64,000 nt of DNA, from assembly GCF_018531125.1 (NCBI RefSeq), contig NZ_JAHDSY010000001.1, one strand, 5' to 3'. The position numbers were made by a program, and so were the translations under genes. Positions 44,809-53,223 of the stretch are shown one piece after another. Position 1 is the first letter of the stretch. Each line of letters begins with the position of its first letter. The notes under the pieces were generated by a model that made no database searches, was not told the origin of the DNA, and saw only the letters and a list, made by a program, of their open reading frames with translations. The DNA is from Canibacter zhuwentaonis (GTDB lineage: Bacteria > Actinomycetota > Actinomycetes > Actinomycetales > Microbacteriaceae).

Positions 44809-46224
44809 ATGAGCGAGGAAGTAATCCTTCCCGCCCTTGGCGAAAGCGTTACCGAGGGAACTGTCACACAGTGGCTAAAAAAGGTTGGTGACAAAGTAGC
44901 AGTTGATGAACCGCTGCTGGAGATTTCAACCGACAAAGTAGACACCGAGGTGCCCTCACCGGTTGCCGGTGTGCTAGAAGAAATTCTTGTTGCTGAGGAT
45001 GAAACCGTTGAAGTTGGCGCTGTTCTAGCAAGAGTTGGTGACGGATCTAGCCAAAGCACTCGGGTAGAATCAGAACCCCGGGTCGTAGCTAGCGAAAGCA
45101 CAGAGCCTGAGGAAACTGCTGCGGCGGATTCACAGGAAACCGCGCCAGAGCCTGCTTCTGAACCGAAACCCGCCCCAGAGCCTGAACCAAAACCAGCTCC
45201 TGCTCCAGCTCCAGAACCTGCCACAGCAAAGCAAGAGCCGCAAAACGCGCCGGCTGCAAGTGCTCCAGCAAGCCCCGCCAAGCCGTTTGCGTCACCGCAT
45301 AGCGCAGCTCGGCTGAACGGTTACGTAACCCCCATTTCACGCAAGCTAGCTAACGAGCTAAACGTTGATCTCAGCACGGTTAAAGGCACCGGAGTTGGCG
45401 GCAGAATCCGCAAAGAAGACATCAGAAAGGCAGCCGCTGCTCAGAGTTCTGCGCAAGGCATCGCTGGCACGGGTGTGGCATCAAAGCCTGAGGAGTTTAA
45501 AGTATCAGAGCTGCGCGGCACATCCCAAAAGATGAGCCGCCTGCGCAAAGTTGTTGCCGAGCGCGCTGTTGAGTCGCTGCAGAACACCGCCCAGCTAACC
45601 ACAGTTGTGAAGGTTGATGTAACGCGGGTTGCTAAACTGCGCGCCGCTAAGAAGGATGAGTTCCTTACGAAAACCGGCAATAAGCTTTCGTTTATGCCGT
45701 TCTTTGCGCTCGCCGCAGTTGAAGCCCTGCAAACGTATCCGATTATCAACTCAACTGTAAAAGATGATGAGATTATCTATCCCGATAGCGAGAATCTAAG
45801 CATTGCTGTTGACAGTGAGCGCGGGCTACTAACTCCTGTTATCAGCGCTGCCGCCAGCAAGTCGATTGCCGAGCTGGCAGCGAGCATCGCGGATCTAGCG
45901 GATCGCACTCGCAACAATAAGCTAAAACCAGACGAACTTGTCGGAGGTACTTTCACCCTCACTAATACGGGGTCGCGCGGTGCGCTCTTTGACACGCCGC
46001 TCGTATTCCTACCGCAATCTGCGATTTTGGGAACCGGCGTTGTTGTAAAAGAACCCGGGGTTGTTGCAACACCTGAGGGTGACGTAATCGGCGTACGCTC
46101 TTATGTTTATCTTGCGCTCTCATATGATCACCGCACAATTGACGGCGCGGATGCGGCTCGATTCCTAACACAGGTTAAACAGCGCCTCGAAGCGGGCAAT
46201 TTCGAGCCTAACCTTGGCATCTAA
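44809..46224 (+). CDS. sucB: 2-oxoacid dehydrogenase E2 (dihydrolipoamide acyltransferase, SucB type)
   Basis: A 471-residue core subunit. A single N-terminal lipoyl domain carries the modified lysine in ISTDKVDTEV (Lys43). Residues about 80-160 are a Pro/Ala/Glu-rich swinging linker (PAPEPEPKPAPAPAPEPA). A peripheral-subunit binding domain follows (TPISRKLANELNVDLSTVKG, about 165-200), then the catalytic domain ending in SYDHRTIDGADAARFL with the active His. It transfers acyl groups to CoA in the 2-oxoglutarate or pyruvate dehydrogenase complex; which one is not certain. ATG 44809 has GGAG about 11 nt upstream. Confidence 0.92.
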   Translation: MSEEVILPALGESVTEGTVTQWLKKVGDKVAVDEPLLEISTDKVDTEVPSPVAGVLEEILVAEDETVEVGAVLARVGDGSSQSTRVESEPRVVASESTEPEETAAADSQETAPEPASEPKPAPEPEPKPAPAPAPEPATAKQEPQNAPAASAPASPAKPFASPHSAARLNGYVTPISRKLANELNVDLSTVKGTGVGGRIRKEDIRKAAAAQSSAQGIAGTGVASKPEEFKVSELRGTSQKMSRLRKVVAERAVESLQNTAQLTTVVKVDVTRVAKLRAAKKDEFLTKTGNKLSFMPFFALAAVEALQTYPIINSTVKDDEIIYPDSENLSIAVDSERGLLTPVISAAASKSIAELAASIADLADRTRNNKLKPDELVGGTFTLTNTGSRGALFDTPLVFLPQSAILGTGVVVKEPGVVATPEGDVIGVRSYVYLALSYDHRTIDGADAARFLTQVKQRLEAGNFEPNLGI

Positions 46225-46240
46225 CTAATCCTCACAAAAT

Positions 46241-46274
46241 AGTTGGTGGTGGCAAAACAGCACCGCCACCAACT
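46241..46274 (+). terminator. Hairpin terminator after sucB
   Basis: AGTTGGTGG pairs with CCACCAACT, extended inward to a 12-bp stem with one T-G pair and a 9-nt loop, followed by GTTTTC; 17 nt after the sucB stop. Confidence 0.78.
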
Positions 46275-46349
46275 GTTTTCAACAATCGCTACTCCAGAAA
46301 GTTTTACACACCCCTGCTGCTCTGATTAAACTGCGAACCGTAAAAGGCT

Positions 46350-46355
46350 TAGTCT
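46350..46355 (+). promoter_or_regulatory. -10 box of the 145-residue gene, leaderless type
   Basis: TAGTCT followed by 7 nt and ATG 46363. The repeat of the spacing seen at other genes in the window is the main support that this frame is expressed. Confidence 0.4.
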
Positions 46356-46362
46356 TTAGACC

Positions 46363-46800
46363 ATGCTGCACAAACTTTCCCCCCGTCGTATGCTGCACAA
46401 CACCGCCCATCTTGCGTGGCTGATGCTCGCGCTTATCGAGGCACTAGAGCGCCCAAGCAGCACGCCCAGCGAATGCATCCGCCTTAAAAAACGTGGTTTT
46501 CGCGTGCATGACACGGTTTTACACTTAAACACGCAACCGGAAACAAGCGCACACCACTCGCATGATGAAATGTGCCGGTTATTTAAGTTTTCAGCCGCAA
46601 GCCTAATGAGCCTGCTGAGCTACAACCCTGTTTCGCACGCGCTAATAACCGATTCTGTAACACAGAGTATTTTATTTCTCCGCCAAAACCCGGCGCATAA
46701 ATCTTACATAGGATACAGCAATCACGATATTTTACGCGACGAAATACTGTTGCGCATAACACCCATTAAGCCATCCGAAATTATCGCCGTCGCGCTGTAA
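46363..46800 (+). CDS. Hypothetical protein in the place normally held by lipB/lipA
   Basis: A 145-residue frame of uncertain nature. It begins MLHKLSPRRMLHNTAHLAWL, is rich in His, Leu and Ser, and has no recognisable domain, signal peptide or clear membrane helix. It stands between the sucB terminator and the DUF4191 gene, where actinobacteria such as mycobacteria carry lipB and lipA. No residue pattern of either enzyme is visible. Its main support is a leaderless-type -10 box 7 nt before ATG 46363. It may be a lineage-specific gene, or a decayed one with an intact frame by chance. Confidence 0.45.
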   Translation: MLHKLSPRRMLHNTAHLAWLMLALIEALERPSSTPSECIRLKKRGFRVHDTVLHLNTQPETSAHHSHDEMCRLFKFSAASLMSLLSYNPVSHALITDSVTQSILFLRQNPAHKSYIGYSNHDILRDEILLRITPIKPSEIIAVAL

Positions 46801-46825
46801 GGCAGAAGCTCTAAACTCTCCACGG

Positions 46826-46831
46826 TATTAT
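46826..46831 (+). promoter_or_regulatory. -10 box of the DUF4191 gene, leaderless type
   Basis: TATTAT followed by 7 nt and ATG 46839; no ribosome site. Confidence 0.5.
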
Positions 46832-46838
46832 TGTAGTT

Positions 46839-47546
46839 ATGGCAAAAAAAGACAGCACTAAGCGCTCCCCCGGGCGTATTAAACAGATGATTCAGGTCTA
46901 TAAAACGACCGCAGAATACGATAAAACTCTTCCGGTTAAACTCATAATAGCTTTTCTGCTACCCATTGCGCTAGCAGTGCTTGTTGCCGCGCTCCTTCCG
47001 GGCACAAATATCGCAGGCTGGATTCTGTGGCCAATAACCGGCGTGCTGCTCGGCATCCTGCTCGCAATGGTAATTCTCGGCAAACGCGCGGAGGCCATGG
47101 CTTACGCGCAAATAGAGGGTCAACCGGGAGCTGTTGGAGCGGTTCTTTCGGGCGGACTACGCCGTAGCTATCGCGGATCAGAAACCCCGGTCGCAATTGC
47201 CCCACGCACTCGTGACGCGGTGTATCGTGCAGTTGGCAAGGGTGGTATTGTTCTGGTTGGTGAGGGTAATCCGAACAGACTTGAGAAGCTTATTCAAAAA
47301 GAAACCGCGCACATGAAACGCATTCTGCCAAATGTGCCGGTGACCAGCATTTTTGTTGGACGCGAAGAAAACTCGCAGGTAGCGCTTCCCAAACTAGCCA
47401 AAGAGATTTATCGCACCAAGAAAGCACTTAAGCGCGGCGAAGTGCAGCAGGTTCATATGCGAATTGAGTCCCTGAGCTCAGCTCCTCTGACGATGCCAAA
47501 GGGAATTGACCCGAACAGGATTCGCAAACCCCGCAAACCGCGCTAG
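46839..47546 (+). CDS. DUF4191 membrane protein
   Basis: A 235-residue protein with a basic N-terminus (MAKKDSTKRSPGRIKQMIQV), two membrane helices at about 44-63 and 67-86, then a conserved soluble domain with GQPGAVGAVLSGGLRRSY, AVYRAVGKGGIVLVGEG and VPVTSIFVGREENSQVALPK. This matches the DUF4191 family that normally follows lipA in actinobacteria; the function is unknown. It converges with the RDD gene. Confidence 0.88.
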   Translation: MAKKDSTKRSPGRIKQMIQVYKTTAEYDKTLPVKLIIAFLLPIALAVLVAALLPGTNIAGWILWPITGVLLGILLAMVILGKRAEAMAYAQIEGQPGAVGAVLSGGLRRSYRGSETPVAIAPRTRDAVYRAVGKGGIVLVGEGNPNRLEKLIQKETAHMKRILPNVPVTSIFVGREENSQVALPKLAKEIYRTKKALKRGEVQQVHMRIESLSSAPLTMPKGIDPNRIRKPRKPR

Positions 47547-47579
47547 ATTACACAGGTGTCGCATTTAAAAGTGCGGCAT

Positions 47580-48014
47580 CTATATTTTTATGAGCACAGT
47601 GCCCGGTATTTTATCGTGGAAACCGCGGTGATCTGAGTCCCAAACCAGCACGGGAATAACTATTGCCAGCAGCAGCGAACGCACCAGAGGGCGCCAAACA
47701 CCAACCCACTTGCCGTTAAGCGCAACAATTCGCAGCCCGAACAGCAGATGCCCGCAGGAGCCGCCCGCGGTGCTGATAAAGATGCTCTGCGTTACAAGGA
47801 ACACTAGCAGGGTAACCAGCGACTCTGCATCCAGCGACGGCGTAATAAACTTCCCCAGCAGCATTGCCAGTGCCCAGTCTACGCAAATCGCGAGAATGCG
47901 GCGACCAAGACGCGCAATTGAACCGCTGCCGTGCTCTTTAAGACCCAGCCTTTCCCCCGGAAACTTACTGGGCGGCAGGTCACCAAATTTTTGTGGGTGC
48001 GCAGTTTTTGACAT
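47580..48014 (-). CDS. RDD-family membrane protein
   Basis: About 144 residues from ATG 48014, chosen because TATGAT ends 7 nt upstream; an extension to 48041 would include the promoter. The RDD core is visible: LGRRILAICVDWALAMLLGK with the Arg-Asp pattern, two to three helices, SCGHLLFGLRIVALNG, and WDSDHRGFHDKIPGTVL. RDD proteins are small membrane proteins of unclear function. In other actinobacteria the gene lies between DUF4191 and glnA on the same strand; here it is on the opposite strand. Confidence 0.85.
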   Translation of the reverse strand: MSKTAHPQKFGDLPPSKFPGERLGLKEHGSGSIARLGRRILAICVDWALAMLLGKFITPSLDAESLVTLLVFLVTQSIFISTAGGSCGHLLFGLRIVALNGKWVGVWRPLVRSLLLAIVIPVLVWDSDHRGFHDKIPGTVLIKI

Positions 48015-48021
48015 ATTCTTA

Positions 48022-48027
48022 ATCATA
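48022..48027 (-). promoter_or_regulatory. -10 box of the RDD gene, leaderless type
   Basis: TATGAT on the minus strand, 7 nt before ATG 48014. The remaining gap up to glnA (48042-48307) is C-rich with no gene. Confidence 0.5.
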
Positions 48028-48307
48028 CCGCAGCGCCCCAATTAGCGAATTACGTGCGCCCTGCACAGCAGCCCGCCCTAGTAATCCCAGCAGCCCGCGC
48101 ACACCTACAACCGGCACCATAAGCGACGGCTCGCGCGTATCCCAGTCCGGCACCCGTGTGCGCACAAATCCGCCCGCGCACACCCCGACAAAAATCCCGT
48201 GTGCGCACTAATCCAATTCACAATTTCAAGCGTTACAATAAACTGGAAAATAAAATGGCCACAGCAACCATTACGCGCTACCCTAAGGCCTTTAACAAGG
48301 AGCTAAT

Positions 48308-49732
48308 TTGTTTAGTACACCCGCAGAGATGATGTCGTATATCCAAGCAAACGATATTAAGTTTGTTGATATCAGATTCACAGATCTCCCCGGAGTTCAG
48401 CAGCATTTCAACGTCCCGGCCGCAACGCTTGACGAGAGTTTTTTCACCTCGGGGCAGATGTTTGACGGCTCCTCGATCCGCGGCTTTGTCGGCATCGCAG
48501 AATCAGATCTGCAGCTCATCCCAGACGTTACAACCGCATACATAGACCAGTTTCGCGCCGAGGCAACGCTGATTGTTATCTGCGATATTTACAACCCACG
48601 CACAGGTGAAATATTCCATAAAGACCCCCGGCAGGTCGCCAAAAAAGCCGAAAAGTATCTCGCCTCATCTGGCATTGCCGACACCGCATTTTTCGCGTCA
48701 GAAGCCGAGTTCTACGTTTTTGACTCCGTTAAAGTGCGCAACGAGCCACAGGCGAGCGGATACGAAATTGACGCAGAAGAAGCCCCCTGGAACAGCTACG
48801 CAAACGAGCCGGACGGCAACCTGGGCAATAAAACCCCGGTTAAAGGCGGCTACTTCCCGGTATCACCTGTTGATAAGCAGGCGGATCTACGCGATGATAT
48901 CTCGCTGCGCCTAATCGAGGCGGGATTGCACCTGGAGCGCTCACACCACGAGGTTGGTGCTCCCGGTCAGGCAGAAATTAACTACCGCTTCAACACGCTG
49001 GTTGCGGCGGCGGATGATGTGCTCAAGTTCAAATACATCGTAAAAAACACCTCCGAGCTGTGGGGTAAAACCGCAACCTTCATGCCAAAACCCGTAGCCG
49101 GTGATAACGGTTCAGGAATGCACACGCATATGTCACTGTGGGCTAACAGTGAACCGCTTTTTTACGATGAGAACGGCTACGCCGGGCTCAGCGACACCGC
49201 GCGCTGGTATATCGGGGGGATTTTGCAGCACGCCCCGTCACTGCTTGCGTTCACAAACCCAACAATTAACAGCTATCGCAGACTTGTTAAGGGCTACGAA
49301 GCGCCGGTTAATCTCGCCTATTCGGCAGGAAACCGATCTGCGGCGATCCGCATCCCCCTCACCGGCAGCAACCCCAAGGCAAAGCGGATCGAGTTTAGGG
49401 CACCCGATGGCGCTAGTAATCCGTACCTGGCTTTTGCGGCGCAGTTAATGGCAGGGCTAGACGGCATTCGCAATCGCATCGAGCCGCTCGCGCCGATCGA
49501 TAAGGATCTCTACGAGCTGCCACCTGAGGAGGCCAGGGGAATCCCGCAGGTTCCCGGGTCGCTCGATGAGGCGTTGGCTAATCTTGAGCGCGATCACGAG
49601 TATCTTTTGGTCGGCGATGTGTTTACCAAAGAGCTTATTGAATCGTGGCTCTACTACAAGCGCACCGCAGAAATCGAACAGCTCGCGCTGCGCCCGCATC
49701 CGATGGAGTTTGAGCTGTACTACTCTATCTAA
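48308..49732 (+). CDS. glnA: Glutamine synthetase, type I
   Basis: A 474-residue dodecameric enzyme that makes glutamine from glutamate, ammonia and ATP. Family motifs: DGSSIRGF, the metal segment VGAPGQAEINYRFN, MPKPVAGDNGSGMHTHMSLW, and NRSAAIRIP. KDLYELPPEE carries the tyrosine (Tyr402) that GlnE adenylylates, so this is the beta type with covalent control. TTG 48308 is fixed by AAGGAG 6 nt upstream. glnE and glnA2 lie 4.5 kb further on the other strand, separated by a transport region. Confidence 0.96.
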   Translation: MFSTPAEMMSYIQANDIKFVDIRFTDLPGVQQHFNVPAATLDESFFTSGQMFDGSSIRGFVGIAESDLQLIPDVTTAYIDQFRAEATLIVICDIYNPRTGEIFHKDPRQVAKKAEKYLASSGIADTAFFASEAEFYVFDSVKVRNEPQASGYEIDAEEAPWNSYANEPDGNLGNKTPVKGGYFPVSPVDKQADLRDDISLRLIEAGLHLERSHHEVGAPGQAEINYRFNTLVAAADDVLKFKYIVKNTSELWGKTATFMPKPVAGDNGSGMHTHMSLWANSEPLFYDENGYAGLSDTARWYIGGILQHAPSLLAFTNPTINSYRRLVKGYEAPVNLAYSAGNRSAAIRIPLTGSNPKAKRIEFRAPDGASNPYLAFAAQLMAGLDGIRNRIEPLAPIDKDLYELPPEEARGIPQVPGSLDEALANLERDHEYLLVGDVFTKELIESWLYYKRTAEIEQLALRPHPMEFELYYSI

Positions 49733-50070
49733 AATATTCGGTTACGGTTGGCGTTACCACATAACTTTTTCTTGCAGCAACGCTAACCTCATAAGCTATC
49801 AAAGCAGTGTCTGGTCTTAGCCCGGTTTAATTAAATAGCGCCTCCTTGAAATATGCACTATTTTGTGCTCTTCTTATATTTCTATTCGACGGCACTCAAT
49901 TGCGCTAATAAAAACACGCCGACCCGCGGTTTTGCTTGCGCAAAATAACGTTTAGTTATATTATTTATAATAATCTATTAAGGTTGCTGTTTTGGAACGG
50001 CCTCCCGTTCCAAAACAGCAAAAAGCATACAAATAAACCGCGATTTACAAACAAGAAAGATTTATCAGCA
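49733..50070 (+). promoter_or_regulatory. Leader and promoter region of the symporter gene, with a perfect 16-bp hairpin
   Basis: This 338-nt gap begins with a possible glnA terminator (GGTTGGCGTT near 49748 with AACGCTAACC near 49782). It then becomes AT-rich with TATAAT at 49966-49971. Between that box and the start codon lies TGCTGTTTTGGAACGG, loop CCTC, CCGTTCCAAAACAGCA (49985-50020): a perfect 16-bp stem. There is no T-run after it, so an operator, an mRNA-stabilising stem or a translation-control element is more likely than a terminator. Confidence 0.6.
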
Positions 50071-51411
50071 ATGTCAAAAACCCGGTCTACGCCCAACGCA
50101 GCAGCAAAAACTCGTACGCCAAAATGGCTCACAGGATTTAGCGCCCATATAGCCGCCGGTCTGATTCTAGGTCTGATACTCGGGTTTAATGCCCGCGAAA
50201 ACAATATCGAGTGGCTATCAAACTCACTCACCCAGGTTGGCAACGCCTATGTGCAGTTGCTGCGGCTGCTAGTTGCGCCCCTAATTTTTGCGGCGGTTGT
50301 AACCTCGATCGCGAATCTGCGTAGGGTAACTAACGCCGCCAAACTTGCGCTCTCAACCCTAATGTGGTTTGCGATAACCGCGTTCGCCTCAGTGTTCGCT
50401 GGAATTGCGGTAGCGCTGCTCACACAACCGGGAGTGGACACCAGCATTGATGCGGCAACCGCCTCTGAGCCGAAAACAAGAGGATCCTGGTTTGGGTTTC
50501 TGCAAACAATTCTCCCGACAAACTTCTTCGGACTATCTGCCAATCTTGCTGATGACAAAGTGTCACTCAGCTTCAACGTGCTGCAGCTACTCGTAATCTC
50601 ACTAGCTATAGGTATTGCAGCTATAAAAACCGGCAAAGCAGCTGAACCCTTTTTGAATTTTACAGAATCGTTCTTAAAAGTGATTCAGGTTGTTTTATGG
50701 TGGATCATTCGGCTTGCCCCGATTGGCACCGCCGCACTTATTGGCAAAGCCGTCTCCACTTATGGCTGGAGCGCGCTCGGCACGCTCGGCAAATTTGTGC
50801 TCGCAGTTTATATCGGACTTGCGCTAGTGATCACGGCAATCTATCCAACCGTGTTAAAACTCAACGGGATTCCCGTGCTCGGTTTTTATCGTCGCGTATG
50901 GCCGGTATCCTCACTCAGTTTTGTAACCCGATCATCAATGGGCGTGATGCCTGTCACTCAGCGCATTGCCGAGCGTGCACTCGGCGTGCCGTCCAGTTAC
51001 GCCTCGTTTGCGGTGCCGCTCGGCGCAACAACCAAAATGGACGGTTGCGCCGCAGTTTATCCAGCGATTGCCGCAATTTTTGTCGCGCAATTTTACGGTA
51101 TCGAACTGAGTATCACACAGTATCTGCTCATCATTTTTATTGCGGTAATTGGCTCGGCGGCAACCGCCGGCACAACCGGCGCAACGGTAATGCTCACCCT
51201 AGTGCTATCAACTCTCGGGCTGCCACTCGAGGGGGTTGGACTGCTACTTGCAGTCGAGCCAATTGTAGATATGGGTCGCACCGCCGTAAATGTCACAGGG
51301 CAAACACTTGTGCCCACCGTCGTAGCAAAACGCGCCGGATTACAAGACATCGAGGTGTGGCATGCGGCACAAAAATCAGGTATGAAATCGCTAGCTCCGA
51401 CCTTTTCGTAA
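50071..51411 (+). CDS. Dicarboxylate/amino acid:cation symporter (DAACS, GltP/DctA type)
   Basis: About 446 residues from ATG 50071 (AGAAAGA about 11 nt upstream); the longer frame from 49936 would cover the promoter and the hairpin. The membrane protein has about eight helices and two re-entrant loops. Family signatures: YVQLLRLLVAPLIFAAVVTS, SSMGVMPVTQRIAERALGV (first hairpin), PLGATTKMDGCAAVYPAIA, AATAGTTGATVMLTLVLS and VDMGRTAVNVTGQTLVPTVV with the Asp-Asn substrate and ion site. It takes up glutamate, aspartate, serine or C4-dicarboxylates with Na+ or H+. The exact substrate is not shown. Confidence 0.9.
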   Translation: MSKTRSTPNAAAKTRTPKWLTGFSAHIAAGLILGLILGFNARENNIEWLSNSLTQVGNAYVQLLRLLVAPLIFAAVVTSIANLRRVTNAAKLALSTLMWFAITAFASVFAGIAVALLTQPGVDTSIDAATASEPKTRGSWFGFLQTILPTNFFGLSANLADDKVSLSFNVLQLLVISLAIGIAAIKTGKAAEPFLNFTESFLKVIQVVLWWIIRLAPIGTAALIGKAVSTYGWSALGTLGKFVLAVYIGLALVITAIYPTVLKLNGIPVLGFYRRVWPVSSLSFVTRSSMGVMPVTQRIAERALGVPSSYASFAVPLGATTKMDGCAAVYPAIAAIFVAQFYGIELSITQYLLIIFIAVIGSAATAGTTGATVMLTLVLSTLGLPLEGVGLLLAVEPIVDMGRTAVNVTGQTLVPTVVAKRAGLQDIEVWHAAQKSGMKSLAPTFS

Positions 51412-51430
51412 TAGGTTCAACGCACTCCAC

Positions 51431-51480
51431 AGATTAGCTTGGCTAATAATGCTATAACAGCACGCTAGCCAAGCTAATCT
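51431..51480 (+). terminator. Hairpin after the symporter gene
   Basis: AGATTAGCTTGGCTA (51431-51445) pairs perfectly with TAGCCAAGCTAATCT (51466-51480), a 15-bp stem with a 20-nt loop, 19 nt after the stop. The tail is ATATATCT, not a clean T-run. Confidence 0.65.
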
Positions 51481-51809
51481 ATATATCTAAAGCTGCCGCT
51501 TGTTAGTGTGCTAATAAAAATTAGTTTTGCTTCTGGTTTTCTGCTAGGAAACCACTTTTAGCGCCACAGAATCTAAAATCACATCAGATAAAATATATTG
51601 TCAAACACTGCGGCGTGCTAAAGCAAATATGTCTTATAATATTCTACGTAGACGAAACGTACTGACTTACGAATTAAAGCTGATTCAAACTCGCCCATTC
51701 GACGGGTACGAGCCAGTGAAACAAATAAGTTTTCAAAATCGTTACATTAACAATAAAGTAAGATTGCAGTTTGCAAATCAACAAAAAGTATTATCGTGGG
51801 GGGTTTTTA
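51481..51809 (+). promoter_or_regulatory. Promoter region of the sugar transporter-glucokinase pair
   Basis: An AT-rich gap of about 330 nt with no supported gene; a 64-codon frame inside has no start signal. TATAAT at 51635-51640 is followed by the palindrome TCTACGTAGA (51643-51652), resembling the lpd promoter at 43291-43307. The transcript would have a leader of about 165 nt. Confidence 0.45.
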
Positions 51810-53204
51810 ATGAAAAACACTAAAAGCACAGCTGGGCGCTCAGTCGTCCTCATAGTTTCTATAGCCGCGTTAGCCGGCTTTCTATTCGGATATGATTCAG
51901 CGGTAATCAATGATGCCACCGAGGCTATTCGCGCACAGTTTGAAGTCGGCTCTGGAATTTTAGGTTTTGCGGTAGCTTCAGCGCTAATCGGCGCGGCCAT
52001 CGGCGCTTTCTGCGGAGGGAATCTAGCCGATAAACACGGTCGCATTCTAGTAATGAAAATAGCCGCAGCGCTGTTCTTAATTTCAGCTGTCGGCTCCGGT
52101 TTAGCACCAGAAATAATCTCGCTTGTGGTGTTCCGCGTTATCGGCGGTGTGGGCATGGGTATCGCGTCTATTATTGCGCCTGCCTACATTGCAGAAATAG
52201 CTCCCACTCGCGTCCGCGGTCGCCTAGGATCCTTACAGCAGTTTGCTATCGTGCTGGGTATCTTCTTTTCCCAGTTAATCAACAAGTTAATTGCTGATAG
52301 CGCCGGCTCATCCGGCGCAGAATGGCTCTGGGGGCTAGAAGCATGGCGCTGGATGCTGTTAGTAGAGTGCCTGCCTGCTGCAGCCTACTTAGTGGGCGCA
52401 TACCTCATTCCTGAGTCTCCACGCTTCCTCGTATCCATCGGAAAACAAGCGGAAGCACGACGGGCGCTTAGCATTGCGCTCTCCGAAAAAGACGTGGACG
52501 CATCATTGACTCGGATCGAAGAAACACTGCGCACCAATCGCAAACCTCGGTTCTCCGATATCCGTGGCAAAGTAGCCGGTCTGAAACCAATCGTTTGGGC
52601 TGGTATTTTGCTGGCAGTTTTCCAGCAGCTAGTAGGTATCAACGTGGTGTTCTACTACTCCAACACCCTGTGGCAATCAGTCGGCTTCGATGAATCACAG
52701 TCGTTTATTTTCTCTCTCATTTCAGCTGCAATCAACGTGACAGTCACCATCGTAGCTATTATGCTGGTTGATAAAGTTGGACGTAAACCACTGCTGCTAG
52801 TAGGTTCTGCGGGCATGGCAGTAACACTTGGAATCATGGGCATCGTTTTCGCTACCGCAACTGTCGGCGCAGGCGAGCCTATCCTCGAGGGAATTGCCGG
52901 ACCTGTTGCACTTGTCAGCGCTAACCTGTTCGTTGTTTTCTTCGGCGTTTCATGGGGTCCTGTAATGTGGGTAATGCTGGGCGAGATGTTCCCGAACAAG
53001 ATTCGCGGCGCCGCTTTGGCCATAGCCGGATTTGTGCAGTGGTTCGCAAACTTCCTTGTAACCCAAACGTTCCCACAGCTCGCCGAATTCTCGCTGGGGC
53101 TGGCCTACGGTCTATACGCAGCTTTCGCGCTTATTTCCTTCTTCCTGGTCTGGAAGTTTGTGCGTGAAACCCGCGGTGTCGAACTTGAAGACATGGTAGA
53201 GTAA
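51810..53204 (+). CDS. Sugar-porter MFS transporter (GlcP-like)
   Basis: A 465-residue permease with 12 membrane helices from ATG 51810, preceded by GGGGGG about 6 nt upstream. Sugar-porter signatures are clear: AGFLFGYDSAVINDATEAI in helix 1, NLADKHGRILVMK and KVGRKPLLLVGSAGM (two GRK loops), PTRVRGRLGSLQQFAIVLG, IPESPRFLVS, FQQLVGINVVFYYSNTLWQ and the end RETRGVELEDM. It probably imports glucose by H+ symport, inferred from the ROK kinase gene 19 nt downstream. Codon style (more GTA, CTA, TCC) seems a little different from the ilv or glnE genes. Confidence 0.9.
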   Translation: MKNTKSTAGRSVVLIVSIAALAGFLFGYDSAVINDATEAIRAQFEVGSGILGFAVASALIGAAIGAFCGGNLADKHGRILVMKIAAALFLISAVGSGLAPEIISLVVFRVIGGVGMGIASIIAPAYIAEIAPTRVRGRLGSLQQFAIVLGIFFSQLINKLIADSAGSSGAEWLWGLEAWRWMLLVECLPAAAYLVGAYLIPESPRFLVSIGKQAEARRALSIALSEKDVDASLTRIEETLRTNRKPRFSDIRGKVAGLKPIVWAGILLAVFQQLVGINVVFYYSNTLWQSVGFDESQSFIFSLISAAINVTVTIVAIMLVDKVGRKPLLLVGSAGMAVTLGIMGIVFATATVGAGEPILEGIAGPVALVSANLFVVFFGVSWGPVMWVMLGEMFPNKIRGAALAIAGFVQWFANFLVTQTFPQLAEFSLGLAYGLYAAFALISFFLVWKFVRETRGVELEDMVE

Positions 53205-53223
53205 CAAAAGTAAGGGACTTATT

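Noticed and set aside
44721..45281. A 186-codon minus-strand Gly/Ser-rich frame opposite the sucB linker
   Set aside because: It is the shadow of the Pro/Glu-rich linker of the E2 subunit; no independent signals.
49936..50070. Upstream extension of the symporter gene
   Set aside because: It would translate the -10 box and the 16-bp hairpin; the family sequence begins after ATG 50071.
51629..51823. A 64-codon frame upstream of the sugar transporter
   Set aside because: No ribosome site, no known similarity, and it overlaps the transporter start in another frame.
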